A stretch of DNA of 62,337 bases, from contig JAMCTA010000057.1 in assembly GCA_023381895.1 (NCBI GenBank), forward strand, positions 1 to 62,337, read 5' to 3'. Below are positions 25,123 through 33,349 of this stretch, one piece after another (positions within the stretch are counted from its first letter, which is position 1; every line of letters begins with the position of its first letter). The notes below the pieces were generated by a model. It was not told the DNA's origin, did no database searches, and saw nothing but the letters and a program-made list of their open reading frames with translations. Source of the stretch: Chloroflexota bacterium (GTDB lineage Bacteria; Chloroflexota; UBA4733). Made by a program: the position numbers and the translations under genes.

Positions 25123-26004
25123 GTGAAGCTATTTCGGGTTGTTTTGCTCTTCGGGGTCTTCCTCTCTTGGCTATGGCCTACCGTCGCTTCGCCCGTTGTC
25201 CGCGCAGATTCTCCCAACTGGTCTGGTCAGCTACTCTCGGCAATCAATCAGGATCGACAGAGCAATGGCTTGGCTCCGTTGGTCAGCGATCCGCGCTTGA
25301 TGCAGATCGCTCAAGATCGAGCGAGTTTCTTGATCTCTCATCACTTCTTCTCACATTGCACAGATGGAGAGGCCGATCCTACGTGCCCACAGTCGCAGGT
25401 AGACGTTGTTCCGCGACTCCAAACCGCTGGTTTCAACATCACTCAAACGGCTATCGGTGAGAACCTGGCGCTCAATAACTACTTCAGCGACTTTCCAAGC
25501 CAAGCAGTCGTGAGCACTAATCAGGATTGGCTCCACAGTTCTGAGCATCGTGCCAACATCCTCAATGCGGTATTTACGAACACCGGCCTCGCCGTCGTCT
25601 GTTGCTTTACGGGCAACGTCGATGGTCAGACACTCACGGCCAGTGAGCAGGTCTATGCTGTCGTTGAGGTCTTCACCGGAGGTGCAGGGGTACCACCACT
25701 ACCGGCGAGTGCAGGTGGTGATCCTTCCTGTCAATTCATGCTGGGTTTTGCAGCGCTGGAGCAGATGATCCCAAAGATTGTGGGGGTGTGTCTTGACAAT
25801 GAGCAACACAACCCGGCGAACGGCGATGGGCTACAACACACCACGGGCGGCCTTCTCGTCTGGAGAAAGGCGGACAACTGGACTGCCTTCACAGACGGCT
25901 ACCGTACCTGGATCAATGGTCCATACGGCTTGGTAGAACGCCTCAATATGCAACGGTTCAGATGGGAAGCCAATCCCCAAGGATTACCCGTCATCGGCTC
26001 CTAG
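25123..26004 (+). CDS. Secreted CAP (SCP/PR-1) domain protein
   Basis: The protein has 293 residues with a Sec signal peptide (LFRVVLLFGVFLSWLWPTVA, cleavage probably after ADS or nearby). Residues 32-185 form a CAP domain: LLSAINQDRQSNGLAPLVSD, ASFLISHHFFSHCTDGE with the His-rich cavity, IGENLALN and WLHSSEHRANILNAVFTNTG. Cys pairs suggest disulphides outside the cell. The last 85 residues (FALEQMIPKIVG-like text, HTTGGLLVWRKADNWTAFTD and INGPYGLVERLN) are a module I associate with Chloroflexota secreted proteins, often found alone or after other domains. CAP proteins bind sterols, lipids or peptides; the ligand here is unknown. Confidence 0.88.
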   Translation: MKLFRVVLLFGVFLSWLWPTVASPVVRADSPNWSGQLLSAINQDRQSNGLAPLVSDPRLMQIAQDRASFLISHHFFSHCTDGEADPTCPQSQVDVVPRLQTAGFNITQTAIGENLALNNYFSDFPSQAVVSTNQDWLHSSEHRANILNAVFTNTGLAVVCCFTGNVDGQTLTASEQVYAVVEVFTGGAGVPPLPASAGGDPSCQFMLGFAALEQMIPKIVGVCLDNEQHNPANGDGLQHTTGGLLVWRKADNWTAFTDGYRTWINGPYGLVERLNMQRFRWEANPQGLPVIGS

Positions 26005-26218
26005 CACGTACGGAGTGCGTAATGTATGAGCATCGTCCAGCACAGCATCTTGGCGACACCAGAGCAGAGGAGTGAAGGAACCGGCACCATTCCAAGCGCC
26101 GGCGGCTCGTCGCGTGAAGCTCAAGGCTCTTTCGAGGGAGATCGTGGCAGGGCTCGAACTGCTGCGTTTCGCGGTCGTGCGTGCTACTCGGTAATGATCT
26201 TGGAACTGGGCACCGGGA

Positions 26219-26309
<91 letters not shown>

Positions 26310-26325
26310 ACGCTGTCGTGGGCTG

Positions 26326-26411
26326 CGGAGGGAGAGGGATTCGAACCCCCGGAGGCTCAACACCTCAGCCGTTTTCAAGACGGCCTCCATCGACCACTCG
26401 GACATCCCTCC
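26326..26411 (-). tRNA. tRNA-Ser(TGA)
   Basis: The complement gives acceptor GGAGGGA/TCCCTCC with discriminator G, anticodon stem GCCGT/ACGGC around loop CTTGAAA (anticodon TGA), a long variable arm and T loop TTCGAAT. It lies 16 bases upstream of tRNA-Ser(GCT) on the same strand, so the pair is probably cotranscribed. Confidence 0.93.
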
Positions 26412-26527
26412 CTGGTTTCCTTGGCGTTTGAAAGACACGTCCCCAAGGAGAAACCGGTGGTTAGAAAGCCCTCGGCAGCTTGGCAGAGTATACCGATGAG
26501 TGCATTGGGCGGTCAATTGGGACAATG

Positions 26528-26662
26528 CTGGTGATTCAGGGTCTTTCTTCCCTCGAAAATCCCCAGCATCTCCACGAGAATCTCGCAGCCACGCTCGCTG
26601 GTCCATTACCTGTAGATGTGTACGCTGAAGCGAAGCAATGCCTTGATGCCGCTCAAGGTTGA
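26528..26662 (+). pseudogene. Possible aldo/keto reductase C-terminal remnant
   Basis: About 44 codons ending at TGA 26660-26662 read like the last part of an aldo/keto reductase: VIQGLSSLENPQHLHENLAA then GPLPVDVYAEAKQCLDAA. Nothing of the barrel is found upstream, where tRNA genes lie on the opposite strand. It is either a relic or chance. The rest of 26412-26751 holds nothing recognised. Confidence 0.3.
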
Positions 26663-26751
26663 GCAGTGACGAAAATAGATAGCCCCGATTCACCTGAACC
26701 TGCCTAAGGTGCAGGTCGGATGCGTGGAGGACGGAGTCACCCCGTTGCCAC

Positions 26752-26871
26752 TCATCTATCTTGCCGTGTACTGTGCCACCAGTCCATAAAGCGCCCGACG
26801 AGTATGGCAAGACCAATTGCGACAAGAGAAACCAACACGGCTGAGAATACATCGAGAAGTGCCGGACTCAA
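26752..26871 (-). CDS. Small single-span membrane protein, 39 aa
   Basis: Directly after the cysK stop, TGAGG precedes a TTG at 26871 by seven bases. The 39 residues contain one hydrophobic helix (VFSAVLVSLVAIGLAILVG) followed by RFMDWWHSTRQDR, a positively charged, probably cytoplasmic tail. It would be translated from the cysK mRNA. No family is known to me. The coding call rests on the helix, the ribosome binding site and tight spacing. Confidence 0.45.
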   Translation of the reverse strand: MSPALLDVFSAVLVSLVAIGLAILVGRFMDWWHSTRQDR

Positions 26872-26880
26872 CTCGCGACC

Positions 26881-27828
26881 TCACGCATAGAGATCTGTAC
26901 TTAGATACTTCAGCCCGCTGTCGTTGAGTGTGGTGACGACGGTGATTCCTGGCATCATCTTCAGCACGTGCAGAGCCGCTGCGATATTGGCACCACTTGA
27001 GAAGCCACAGAAGATACCTTCCCGCGTGGCCAGCTCGCGTGCGGTGGCGATGGCGTCGTCATCGGTGATGGTGAGGTAACCGTCAACAAGCTCAGGTTGC
27101 CAGAGAGGTAGGTGTATTCCATACCCGGCGCCCTGAATCTTGTGTTGCAGCTTGATCACAGGCTTTCCAGCAAGGACGGGAGCTCCTGCCGGCTCGACTG
27201 CAAACGTCTTGATCGTCGACCGGTGACGCTTGAAACAGCGCGCAATTCCAACGAACGTACCGCCGGTACCAACGGTGGATGCGAAAGCATCGACCTGCCC
27301 TTCGCACTGCGACCAGATCTCTTCACCGGTGCCAAATTCGTGGGCCTCGATATTGGCGATATTGTGAAACTGATCGGCGCGAAAAGCTTGGAGCTGTTGC
27401 ACGATCTGCGTGGTGCGCTCATCGACCAGCCGGAGATCATCGCCGGAGACCTCTCCAGGACGCGACCCTTTGGACTGGGGGACGAGTTCCACTTCAGCGC
27501 CGAGCGCCGCTAGCATGCGACGGCGCTCGACTGAATTCCCTTCACTCATAACGGCGATGAAACGGTAGCCTTTGACGGCGCAGACGATTGCGAGACCAGT
27601 GCCTGTGTTGCCGCTTGTGAGCTCTACGACGATGCCACCCGGACGCAAGCGGCCGGAGCGTTCAGCAGTCTCGATGATACGCAGAGCAATACGGTCCTTG
27701 ATACTCGCTCCAGGATTGGTGAACTCAGCCTTAGCGAGCAACCGACCAGGCAGGGAACTAACGAGCCGTTCGAGGTTGACGAGCGGTGTCCAACCGATGC
27801 ACTCGAGGATGCTTCCGGCAACGGGCAT
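26881..27828 (-). CDS. cysK: Cysteine synthase (O-acetylserine sulfhydrylase)
   Basis: This PLP fold-type II enzyme makes L-cysteine from O-acetylserine and sulfide. TPLVNLERL, then FTNPGASIKDRIALRIIE holds the Schiff-base Lys; ELTSGNTGTGLAIVCAVKGY is the phosphate and substrate loop; AFASTVGTGGTFVGIARCFK the PLP phosphate clamp; GIFCGFSSGANIAAAL the late loop. ATG 27828 gives 315 residues; a TTG at 27843 is possible. Similar sequences include cystathionine beta-synthases and O-phosphoserine sulfhydrylases, but length and absence of CBS domains favour cysteine synthase. It follows the upstream gene within 20 bases, so they may be cotranscribed. Confidence 0.9.
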   Translation of the reverse strand: MPVAGSILECIGWTPLVNLERLVSSLPGRLLAKAEFTNPGASIKDRIALRIIETAERSGRLRPGGIVVELTSGNTGTGLAIVCAVKGYRFIAVMSEGNSVERRRMLAALGAEVELVPQSKGSRPGEVSGDDLRLVDERTTQIVQQLQAFRADQFHNIANIEAHEFGTGEEIWSQCEGQVDAFASTVGTGGTFVGIARCFKRHRSTIKTFAVEPAGAPVLAGKPVIKLQHKIQGAGYGIHLPLWQPELVDGYLTITDDDAIATARELATREGIFCGFSSGANIAAALHVLKMMPGITVVTTLNDSGLKYLSTDLYA

Positions 27829-27846
27829 GCCGCAGACCGGCAATCG

Positions 27847-28278
27847 TTAGCGTTCGCGAGGGCTTCGCCGGCTCGTGCGCAGCGATCGTCGAGGTCCGCG
27901 GGTAGGGGGCAGGTCTTCCTCGAATTCGCTGAAGCCGACGAATTCACCAACGTCCTCCTCGGGCTCATCCAAGAAACGGTTCGCCCGAGCTCGTGTCGGC
28001 CGCCTTGTGGGCCGGCTGCGACCGGCACTGGTTGAGGCCTCCGGCAACCCCTCTTCAAACATTGGGAAGTCTACTGGTTCCTCTTCGCCAGCATACGGGA
28101 ACGTCTCCAGTTGTGCTGCTTCCTCTTGAGCGATGGCCTCGGCCTCTCGGGCGCTGACCAGCGGTATGCCAGAGCGCTCACTCTTCCACTCCTCGAGCCC
28201 CTTCGCGAGCCGGTCGAAGTACTCAGCCGGAGCTATATCGAGCTGGTCGAGAACAACCTCAAGTACGGTTCGGGACAC
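27847..28278 (-). CDS. Hypothetical acidic/basic low-complexity protein
   Basis: The 143 residues start at GTG 28278 (GAGG near the codon, AAGGG further up); the frame is open to 28344. Residues 1-35 look folded (VLEVVLDQLDIAPAEYFDRL then AKGLEEWKSE). After that the chain is acidic (EEEPVDFPMFEEGLPE) and then alternates basic and acidic segments, with an Arg-rich end (RGPRRSLRTSRRSPRER). No family is recognised. It is the first gene of a probable unit with cysK and the small membrane protein. Confidence 0.55.
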   Translation of the reverse strand: MSRTVLEVVLDQLDIAPAEYFDRLAKGLEEWKSERSGIPLVSAREAEAIAQEEAAQLETFPYAGEEEPVDFPMFEEGLPEASTSAGRSRPTRRPTRARANRFLDEPEEDVGEFVGFSEFEEDLPPTRGPRRSLRTSRRSPRER

Positions 28279-28331
28279 GATCCTCGATCCCTTCAATAGT
28301 AGTTCAAGTGTCAATCTGAATCGCAGATAAA

Positions 28332-28337
28332 TAGTGT
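28332..28337 (-). promoter_or_regulatory. Extended -10 for the gene at 28278
   Basis: The minus strand reads TGC followed by TACACT. The -35 region of this promoter would fall inside the palindrome at 28344-28359. Confidence 0.45.
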
Positions 28338-28343
28338 AGCACA

Positions 28344-28359
28344 CCTCACCTGCAGGTGA
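28344..28359. promoter_or_regulatory. 16-bp perfect palindrome, operator candidate
   Basis: CTCACCTGCAGGTGAG is fully self-complementary with no spacer. It sits at the -35 position of the TGC-TACACT promoter on the minus strand and just after the stop of the oxidoreductase gene. A dimeric repressor bound here would block that promoter. The regulator is unknown. Confidence 0.5.
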
Positions 28360-28384
28360 GCTTGTGGCACGACACGACGGCGGT

Positions 28385-29362
28385 CTAGGTCGCAGCGAGC
28401 CTGCAAGCTTCTATAGCATCAAACACCATACGCAAGGAGTCGATGTTGTCTGCACACGGTGTGGCCGGCAGCGCGCCGGTTTGGATCGCCTGAATAAACT
28501 CACGAAGTAGGTAAGCCTGGTCCTTGTATGGCATTTCTATACTCGGAATGGGGACCTGAGCTGATCCTTCGCCTTGGAGAGCGATACTTACACTATCATC
28601 ATGGAGCCACGCGACGCCCTCGGTACATTCTACGCGCCACTCGCCGTTCCACGAGGTAGAACCCGCTTGTGAGCACCAAGACCCGGTGTAGGTAGCGATG
28701 ATATTCTCGGGAAAACGAAACGCGACGGCGACAGAAGCGTCGCCGCGGAACCAGCTCCAAGAGGGATTCCAGCTAAGGCCGATCGCTCTCTGTGAAGCAC
28801 CTCCGATGATGAATCGGAGGAGGTCGAAGTGATGGATCGCCATATCAATGACGAGCGGATAGGGCATCTCCTCGCGGAAACCACCAAAGTGCGGCCCGCG
28901 GAAGAAGGTGACGTGTACGGAGCCGACTTCGCCGAGCTGTCCTGAGGTGATCACCTGTTTGAGCGTCTGCGTCGCCGGGCGATAGCGGTAGTTTTGAGCG
29001 ACCATGTGGATTTTGCCAGTGCGTTGGGCCGCACGCACAATATCTGCCGCAGCTGCAAGAGTATCGGCGAGTGGCTTCTCGGACAACACGTGGGCTCCGT
29101 GCTCGAGCGCAGTGATAGATAGCTCACGATGTGTTGCTGGCGGTGTTACGATGATGACACCATCAGGATGAGTCCGCTCGAGCGCCGTGGTCAGAGAGTC
29201 GAACAAGAGATTCTGAGAGAGATGATACCGGCTCGCTTGCTGCTCGGCGATGGCCGGATTGATGTCGACGAGACCTACGTACTCCACATTGGGATCGGCA
29301 GTGCAGCAACGCAGCCAGGTGTTTCCCATTCCTCCCAAGCCAACCTGCACCACTCGGGCCAT
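28385..29362 (-). CDS. Gfo/Idh/MocA-family oxidoreductase
   Basis: The protein has 325 residues from ATG 29362 with AGGAAG about ten bases upstream. The N-terminal Rossmann fold has VVQVGLGGMGNTWLRC, then PDGVIIVTPPATHRELSI and the EKPLADT loop (HVLSEKPLADTLAAAADIV) that binds NAD(P). The C-terminal domain has GPHFGGFREEMPYPLVIDMA and HHFDLLRFIIGGA, with the conserved D-x-x-x-H. Substrates in this family range from inositols to nucleotide sugars; context (a hypothetical protein, cysK downstream) does not narrow it. Confidence 0.88.
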   Translation of the reverse strand: MARVVQVGLGGMGNTWLRCCTADPNVEYVGLVDINPAIAEQQASRYHLSQNLLFDSLTTALERTHPDGVIIVTPPATHRELSITALEHGAHVLSEKPLADTLAAAADIVRAAQRTGKIHMVAQNYRYRPATQTLKQVITSGQLGEVGSVHVTFFRGPHFGGFREEMPYPLVIDMAIHHFDLLRFIIGGASQRAIGLSWNPSWSWFRGDASVAVAFRFPENIIATYTGSWCSQAGSTSWNGEWRVECTEGVAWLHDDSVSIALQGEGSAQVPIPSIEMPYKDQAYLLREFIQAIQTGALPATPCADNIDSLRMVFDAIEACRLAAT

Positions 29363-29767
29363 GCTTCGCTGCTTCCTATTCTCGATTGTGCTCGTAGTCA
29401 CGGCGAGTGTGTGTCGCGACCGTGGTGTAGTAATCCCACGATCTCGACCGGAGTACGGCAAGAGCATAGCACTCACGGTGGTCGGCGTGAGATTTCAGCT
29501 GAGTGTATCTCAGCGGCCATTACGAGGATGGACTGTACCGCGTTGTCAGTACTAGGGGTATTGAACTCATGCCAATGTTCAGCCTATGATCACTCTGGAA
29601 AAGAGAGCCGAAGTGGCGGTGCTCAGCCCCAGCATGATTATTGCGTACCGTCCCCATACCTTGGTATTTCTCCCTCTCTGCGACTCGCGTCGGAAGAAAC
29701 ATTGGTGAGACGGTAATCGCACATCTGATCGTACGTCATGACTCATGGCGAAAGGAGTTACCGGAAC
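29363..29767. other. Intergenic stretch between oxidoreductase and SWIM gene
   Basis: Between two divergent genes. A minus-strand frame near 29579-29660 ends in a hydrophobic segment (YAIIMLGLSTATSALFSR) but has no credible start or ribosome binding site. No RNA gene or strong repeat was found. Confidence 0.3.
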
Positions 29768-30046
29768 ATGCATTCGAGTTGGTATGGCAAGGTCGAAAAG
29801 GCTCATCGCTACGCCGCTGAGCGAGACGAGCGCATCCGCTTTCAGAACTTCACCGTGGAGTTCCATGGTGACAATGACACCCATACGGTGACTCTCAAGG
29901 ATGGGCAGTGGTCGTGCACCTGTCATTTTTTTGCAGGCTGGCAGCGTTGCTGTCATACGATGGCGATGGAACAGGTGCTGCGGGGAATGTTGAGCCCCGA
30001 GGATGCCCAATCGGGAGCCGCTCCCAGAGAGATCTTGACAGCCTGA
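29768..30046 (+). CDS. Small SWIM zinc-finger protein
   Basis: This 92-residue protein starts at ATG 29768, ten bases after AAAGGAG; an earlier ATG at 29738 lies before that site. The core is a SWIM finger: FTVEFHGDNDTHTVTLKDG, then WSCTCHFFAGWQRCCHTMAM, giving C-x-C-x(n)-C-x-H. SWIM fingers occur in SWI2/SNF2 helicases, MuDR transposases and small standalone proteins and bind DNA or proteins. No helicase partner lies nearby, so its role is unknown. Confidence 0.75.
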   Translation: MHSSWYGKVEKAHRYAAERDERIRFQNFTVEFHGDNDTHTVTLKDGQWSCTCHFFAGWQRCCHTMAMEQVLRGMLSPEDAQSGAAPREILTA

Positions 30047-30130
30047 ATGGAGAGAGCTCGCGCTCTCTTTGGATGCCACAATAGATGGGTCGGCCCGTGC
30101 CCGCCATTGGAAATCCGCCCATCAGACCGC

Positions 30131-30171
30131 AAAAAAGCAGGTCAGTAGGCTCGATACGGCCACTGACCTGC
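30131..30171 (-). terminator. Intrinsic terminator of rplU-rpmA
   Basis: GCAGGTCAGT (30137-30146) pairs perfectly with ACTGACCTGC (30162-30171) and, on the minus strand, is followed directly by TTTTTTG (30136-30130). It lies about 20 bases after the rpmA stop. Confidence 0.88.
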
Positions 30172-30188
30172 CGGTCTAGCCGGATGAA

Positions 30189-30467
30189 TTAGCTGGCAGA
30201 CGTCGAGGCGGTGTCGCCGGGATAGACGCTGACCTGGCGCTTGTCGCGGCGATGCCACTCGTACTTGACGACACCATCGATGAGCGAGAACACCGTGTGG
30301 TCTTTGCCGAGGCCAACGTTATTGCCTGGGTTGATCTTCGTGCCGCGCTGACGGACGAGGATGCTGCCAGCGGTCACAACTTGACCATCGAAGCGCTTGA
30401 CGCCGAGACGCTGGCCACGACTGTCGCGGCCGTTGCGGGAGCTACCGAGGCCCTTCTTATGCGCCAC
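30189..30467 (-). CDS. rpmA: 50S ribosomal protein L27
   Basis: L27 is a 92-residue large-subunit protein whose N-terminus reaches the peptidyl transferase centre. The family signature is complete: [60 protein letters not shown] and DGVVKYEW. The N-terminus starts directly at AHKKG, so no cleavable extension of the Firmicutes kind is present. It lies 19 bases after rplU and ends before a strong terminator. Confidence 0.97.
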   Translation of the reverse strand: MAHKKGLGSSRNGRDSRGQRLGVKRFDGQVVTAGSILVRQRGTKINPGNNVGLGKDHTVFSLIDGVVKYEWHRRDKRQVSVYPGDTASTSAS

Positions 30468-30486
30468 TGCCTATCTCTCCTGTTCT

Positions 30487-30840
30487 CTAGACGTCTGCTG
30501 CAGCCGTCGCTTGCGCAGTGCTCTGGCCATTGACAACGATGTCGCGAATGAAGAGTTGGGTCAGCGACTGCCGGTGTCCCTTGAGCACACGCACCCTCTT
30601 CTTCGACTTATACCGAAAGGCCAAGAGCTTGGGCCCGCGGAACTGGCGGCTCACCGTGGCCACCACTTTGGCGTCCTCGACGTGAGGTGTGCCGATGGTT
30701 AGCTCTTCGTCAGTGCTGAGTACGAGGATGCGATCGAGTTCAACAGTGTCACCCTTGCCGCCAGCGATTTGCTCAACCGCAATACTCTGGCCCACGCTGA
30801 CACGGTACTGCTTTCCGCCAGTCTCGATAACGGCAAACAT
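30487..30840 (-). CDS. rplU: 50S ribosomal protein L21
   Basis: L21 (117 aa) binds 23S rRNA. MFAVIETGGKQYRVSVGQSI is the diagnostic N-terminus, and KLLAFRYKSKKRVRVLKGHR with LTQLFIRDIV the conserved C-terminal part. It forms the usual rplU-rpmA operon. The 99 bases upstream carry GAGAGAAAGA before the ATG; no distinct L21 autoregulatory leader was recognised. Confidence 0.97.
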   Translation of the reverse strand: MFAVIETGGKQYRVSVGQSIAVEQIAGGKGDTVELDRILVLSTDEELTIGTPHVEDAKVVATVSRQFRGPKLLAFRYKSKKRVRVLKGHRQSLTQLFIRDIVVNGQSTAQATAAADV

Positions 30841-30939
30841 CGTCGATCTTTCTCTCGTGTTACATCCACCTCACCTCGGAGGCACGCCGCCAAGCGCAAG
30901 CGTTGAGTATAGCCCGTTGCCCTGGGGGCGGTCAAACTT

Positions 30940-31224
30940 TTAGATGTGAAGCAGCTGCTCCAGGGGGAGTACGAAAGCGGCTCCCCGGAATGAGACGTGA
31001 CGCTGTGCCTCAGATACTTCTCTAGGGCGAACGTTTGATCGCATGATGCTGAGCGCCTCGTCGACACGTTCTCCATCAACTGCGAGAAGAAGTGTCGCGT
31101 TGCCTTTACGGAGGAATCCACCAACCGTGTTGATGCGGGTAGGGGCACGAAAGCCCCCGCCAATCAGCGCTCGCACAATAGTATCGACGTCGTCGGGCAG
31201 CACGATCGCAACGATGAGCTTCAC
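30940..31224 (-). CDS. Cyclic-di-AMP receptor, PII-like (first paralogue)
   Basis: The protein has 94 residues from GTG 31224, eight bases after GAGGAGGAG; longer frames overlap the neighbour. VKLIVAIVLPDDVDTIVRAL and FRAPTRINTVGGFLRKGNAT then LLLAVDGERVDEALSIM match the PII-like c-di-AMP receptor family (DarA/PstA, formerly YaaQ/DUF970), in which the GGFLRKGNxT loop contacts the ligand. Such trimers sense c-di-AMP; their output partners remain unclear. The stop is 99 bases upstream of rplU. It lies 28 bases after a second paralogue, so a duplicated pair is expressed together. Confidence 0.85.
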   Translation of the reverse strand: MKLIVAIVLPDDVDTIVRALIGGGFRAPTRINTVGGFLRKGNATLLLAVDGERVDEALSIMRSNVRPREVSEAQRHVSFRGAAFVLPLEQLLHI

Positions 31225-31252
31225 CGATGACTCCTCCTCGCTGACCATCGAC

Positions 31253-31624
31253 TCAAAGGGTTTCAAAGCGCTCGACATCGAGGATGAAGACAACCGCGCC
31301 TCCAACCTGCACTTCTATTGGCTCCGAGAGAAAAGGCTCAGCCATCTCCACGGGGTAAGAGGCAGTAAGATACGCCATACGGGTGCGGCAGGTTTGGCGG
31401 ATGATCATCAACACCTCGGGGATCTGGCGCTCGTGCACTCCGATGAGCATACTTGCATTGCCTTTGCGCAGGAATCCTCCAACAGTGTTGATGCGTGTCG
31501 CCCGATAGCCTCGACCGACGATGGCGTCTCCAAGGACTGCTGCATCTTCGTCTTGCACAATAGCAATGATGAGCTTGTTCGGCTGGAGCCCACCATTGAT
31601 CCCAGGATCTCCGGGCCTTGCCAT
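31253..31624 (-). CDS. Cyclic-di-AMP receptor, PII-like (second paralogue)
   Basis: The protein has 123 residues from ATG 31624 with GAGGGAGAG upstream. The core repeats the family signature (LIIAIVQDEDAAVLGDAIVG; RATRINTVGGFLRKGNASML) and is followed by a C-terminal extension absent from the first copy (FLSEPIEVQVGGAVVFILDV). It shares the ligand-loop GGFLRKGN with its neighbour but little elsewhere, so the two are old duplicates, perhaps forming mixed trimers. An 8-bp inverted repeat at 31641-31669 lies in its leader. Confidence 0.85.
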   Translation of the reverse strand: MARPGDPGINGGLQPNKLIIAIVQDEDAAVLGDAIVGRGYRATRINTVGGFLRKGNASMLIGVHERQIPEVLMIIRQTCRTRMAYLTASYPVEMAEPFLSEPIEVQVGGAVVFILDVERFETL

Positions 31625-31640
31625 CGATCTCTCCCTCAGC

Positions 31641-31669
31641 GCAGTGCTTCGTGGCGTATCGAGCACTGC
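31641..31669 (-). promoter_or_regulatory. Inverted repeat in leader of c-di-AMP receptor pair
   Basis: GCAGTGCT (31641-31648) and AGCACTGC (31662-31669) can form an 8-bp stem ahead of the ribosome binding site. No T-tract follows, so an operator or a structured leader is more likely than a terminator. Confidence 0.4.
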
Positions 31670-31813
31670 TTTCCATATGACGAGCGTCCGCTGGCCACGG
31701 AACGCTTGGCGCCGCACAACGTAGCCGAGTGTACCGTACGGCTGTGGGTAGTCCGTCCCTTCAGTGTTCGAACCCAGTCTCGTGTGCTGGCTGCTGTGTG
31801 TCGACGGCACTGG

Positions 31814-31819
31814 TACAAT
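31814..31819 (+). promoter_or_regulatory. -10 box for leaderless polymerase/ligase mRNA
   Basis: TACAAT is followed by nine bases and then ATG 31829. No Shine-Dalgarno precedes this ATG. Confidence 0.5.
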
Positions 31820-31828
31820 ACTGCCCAG

Positions 31829-33349
31829 ATGAGCGTACTATTTGGCCCTCAGCGCTGGAAGGCACCTATCCTTCCGCAACCCCGCCCGCACGTGCTTGTC
31901 ACGCTTATTGGCGCATTGGCCGCGCTCATAGGCGGGGCGCTCATCGGAGCCGTTTCACCGATTCTCGGTAGTATTGCGGTCATCGCTACGCTCGTTGGGA
32001 TTGTAGTACTGATCAATGATGAAGTCACTGTACTCGCAGTCGTCCTGACCATTACCCTCCTGCCCTTCGCAACACTTCCCATCAACGTTGGCCTCTCACC
32101 TACATTCCTGGATTCGCTCTGTGGACTACTGCTACTCAGATGGCTCGCGCGCAGAGTGAATCCAAGGTGGCCTGCCTCGCCCTCGACCCCCGTCGATTGG
32201 GTTGTCTGGTTGTGGCTGGGGATCGCTCTTATAGCGCTGCTTGCCGCAAGCGGGCGGGCGCCGCTGACAGGTGACACGTTGCATACGTTCGTCAAGATCG
32301 TGCTCGCGACATTGCTTTTCTTCTTTGTAGTAGATGTGATCCGGACCCGAGACCAGTTCATTCGCCTGGTTGCTATATTCTGTTTTAGCACTACAGTTGC
32401 TGCTCTTGGTGGGCTTTTCCTCTACTTTATCCACCCATCGACTGCCAACCGCATTCTGAAGTACTTAGGGGTATTGCACTATCCTACGAGCGGCGACGTT
32501 CTGCGCTATCGTGTCGATTTCAACCATGCAGAGCGTGCAATTTCCACATCTATAGACCCAAACGTCTTTGGTGGCCTGCTCATGGTCGCAAATCTTCTCC
32601 TCGTGGGTCAGTTGTTTGCACGAAAGCCGCTTTGGGATCGACGGCTCAGCATGATTGCTTTGGTACCAATGATGCTCACTCAATTGTTGACCTACTCGCG
32701 TAGTTCCTGGGTCGGTCTCTTCATCGGGCTGGTTACTCTGGGAGTTCTGCGCTATCGCAAGCTGCTACTCTTGGGCATCATCGCTGCGATTCTCTTCCTC
32801 AGTCTTCCAGTGACACACCGCTTTTCGCGGCAACTTGTATCTGGACTCGAGGCAAAGGATCAGGCCGCGGCAATGCGTCTTGGTGAGGCAAAGGATGCCC
32901 TGAGACTCATTTCCGTCTACCCCACTCTCGGTGTGGGTTTTGGGGGATCTCCCGATATCAACTTTTATGTGGGAGTATCTAATATCTTTCTCCTTATGGC
33001 AGAAGAGATGGGAATCATTGGTTTAGCTGTATTTGCACTTGTCCTCCTCATATTGTTTATATGGATGCTCTATTCACTACCAAGAATGCTTGATCCTCCC
33101 TTGCAAGATGTATTGGCCGGTCTGATCGGCGTATTTATGGCGATCGGTGCGGCGGGAATGCTTGATCGCTATTTTTTCAGCTTTCAATCTGATATCGGGC
33201 TCATGTGGATGCTCTTTGCCCTCATGTTTGTCTGTGGGCGTATCGGCCGCCAGCCGGCGCCAGAGCCAGTCGTTCACCCCCTTGCCTCCCCGGCTGTTAG
33301 AACCGGGCACCTTCAGGTTCGGAGCTCAACGTCCGTAAGTCATGTATAA
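31829..33349 (+). CDS. Polysaccharide polymerase/O-antigen ligase-like membrane protein
   Basis: The 506 residues contain about 12 membrane helices, among them LIGALAALIGGALIGAVSPI, VTVLAVVLTITLLPFATLPI and IGLAVFALVLLILFIWMLYS. The Wzy_C core has a long periplasmic loop (HYPTSGDVLRYRVDFNHAER; STSIDPNVFGGLLMVANLLL), TYSRSSWVGLFIGLVTLG and GVGFGGSPDINFYVGVSNIF with the expected NIFL. WaaL-type ligases, Wzy polymerases and bacterial O-glycosylases share this fold, so the exact reaction is open. ATG 31829 follows a close -10 box; the frame is open back to 31043 but through the divergent receptor genes. The stop overlaps the next ATG by one base. Confidence 0.85.
   Translation: MSVLFGPQRWKAPILPQPRPHVLVTLIGALAALIGGALIGAVSPILGSIAVIATLVGIVVLINDEVTVLAVVLTITLLPFATLPINVGLSPTFLDSLCGLLLLRWLARRVNPRWPASPSTPVDWVVWLWLGIALIALLAASGRAPLTGDTLHTFVKIVLATLLFFFVVDVIRTRDQFIRLVAIFCFSTTVAALGGLFLYFIHPSTANRILKYLGVLHYPTSGDVLRYRVDFNHAERAISTSIDPNVFGGLLMVANLLLVGQLFARKPLWDRRLSMIALVPMMLTQLLTYSRSSWVGLFIGLVTLGVLRYRKLLLLGIIAAILFLSLPVTHRFSRQLVSGLEAKDQAAAMRLGEAKDALRLISVYPTLGVGFGGSPDINFYVGVSNIFLLMAEEMGIIGLAVFALVLLILFIWMLYSLPRMLDPPLQDVLAGLIGVFMAIGAAGMLDRYFFSFQSDIGLMWMLFALMFVCGRIGRQPAPEPVVHPLASPAVRTGHLQVRSSTSVSHV

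Noticed and set aside
31043..31828. Long N-terminal extension of the polymerase/ligase gene
   Set aside because: It would be antisense to both c-di-AMP receptor genes; a -10 box and the ATG at 31829 fit better.
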